Source: Lachnospiraceae bacterium (lineage in GTDB: Bacteria > Bacillota > Clostridia > Lachnospirales > Lachnospiraceae). Taken from it: a stretch of DNA of 5,468 nucleotides. The position numbers were made by a program, and so were the translations under genes. This document shows positions 5,301 to 5,468 of this stretch, in pieces. The DNA lies in assembly GCA_017437205.1 (NCBI GenBank), contig JAFSBP010000452.1:1-5468 (forward strand), written 5' to 3'. The notes beneath the pieces were generated by a model that ran no database searches, was not told the origin of the DNA, and saw nothing but the letters and a program-made list of their open reading frames with translations. Position 1 is the stretch's first letter, and the number at the start of each line of letters is the position of its first letter.

Positions 5301-5468
5301 ATGAAACGAATTATCAAATCTTTAAGTATACTTCTGGGGCTGTGCATACTTTGCACAGCCTGCGGAACGAAGATAGACAACGAAGTGGAGGATGCCGAGA
5401 TTCGTGCAACCGAGGTTCCTGCAACCGAAGTGACTGCAGTTGATAAACAGGAGATTGAACCGGGGAAT
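5301..5468 (+). CDS. Second, paralogous lipoprotein (3' end outside window)
   Basis: The frame stays open for 56 codons to the window end. It begins MKRIIKSLSILLGLCILC followed by TACGTKI, with the predicted lipidated cysteine at residue 21. This closely parallels the preceding gene (MKRIKWLGLLLTLCMMCTAC, then GTKI), including the unusual Cys at position -3, so the two look like products of tandem duplication. After the signal peptide comes an acidic Thr/Glu/Pro-containing linker with RATEVPATEVTA, shorter and less regular than the TTEEP repeats upstream. GAGAAGGG (5283-5290) is a possible Shine-Dalgarno site 10 bases before the ATG. No clear terminator or promoter is seen in the 78-base gap, so co-transcription with the first lipoprotein gene is likely. 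The function and the folded domain lie outside the window. Confidence 0.8.
   Translation, partial: MKRIIKSLSILLGLCILCTACGTKIDNEVEDAEIRATEVPATEVTAVDKQEIEPGN

Overview
The window looks like a Firmicutes chromosome of the class Clostridia, most likely Lachnospiraceae; the genus cannot be named from this sequence. The reasons are the murD-ftsW-ftsQ-ftsZ order without ftsA, GTG starts behind purine-rich Shine-Dalgarno sites, an FtsZ tail of the IPxFLxK/R type, and small lipoproteins ending their signal peptide in TACG. Base composition is intermediate in the genes and AT-rich in the promoter regions. All supported genes are on the + strand.

Layout. Bases 1-309 are the 3' end of murD. ftsW follows at 384-1526 and ftsQ (divIB) at 1536-2276; the ftsQ Shine-Dalgarno site overlaps the ftsW stop. 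A 169-base AT-rich gap holds a good sigma-A-type promoter (TTGATT, 17 bases, TATGAT) for ftsZ at 2446-3603. These four genes make the lipid-linked peptidoglycan precursor (MurD), polymerise septal glycan (FtsW), build the divisome scaffold (FtsQ) and form the Z-ring (FtsZ).

Bases 3604-4130 contain no credible gene. They hold a cluster of structured repeats at 3615-3955. The first copy can be drawn as a complete four-way cloverleaf: a closing stem, one 22-bp hairpin and two short hairpins. It is followed by a copy lacking the 5' part and a near-exact 71-bp tandem duplication. Substitutions between copies tend to keep one of the stems paired. Just downstream, six TTACA-like hexamers lie 10-11 bases apart (3992-4050), in the style of a PhoP-type response-regulator box, ahead of a lipoprotein gene.

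The last region holds two tandem paralogous lipoprotein genes: one complete (4131-5222) with a Thr/Glu/Pro linker, a DxDGDG motif and an SH3-like C-terminal segment, and one cut by the window end (5301-5468). Sporulation genes such as spoIIGA and sigE, often found after ftsZ in Clostridia, are not seen here; repeats and lipoprotein genes occupy the position instead. The repeat cluster and the phased hexamer array are the least ordinary parts of the window.
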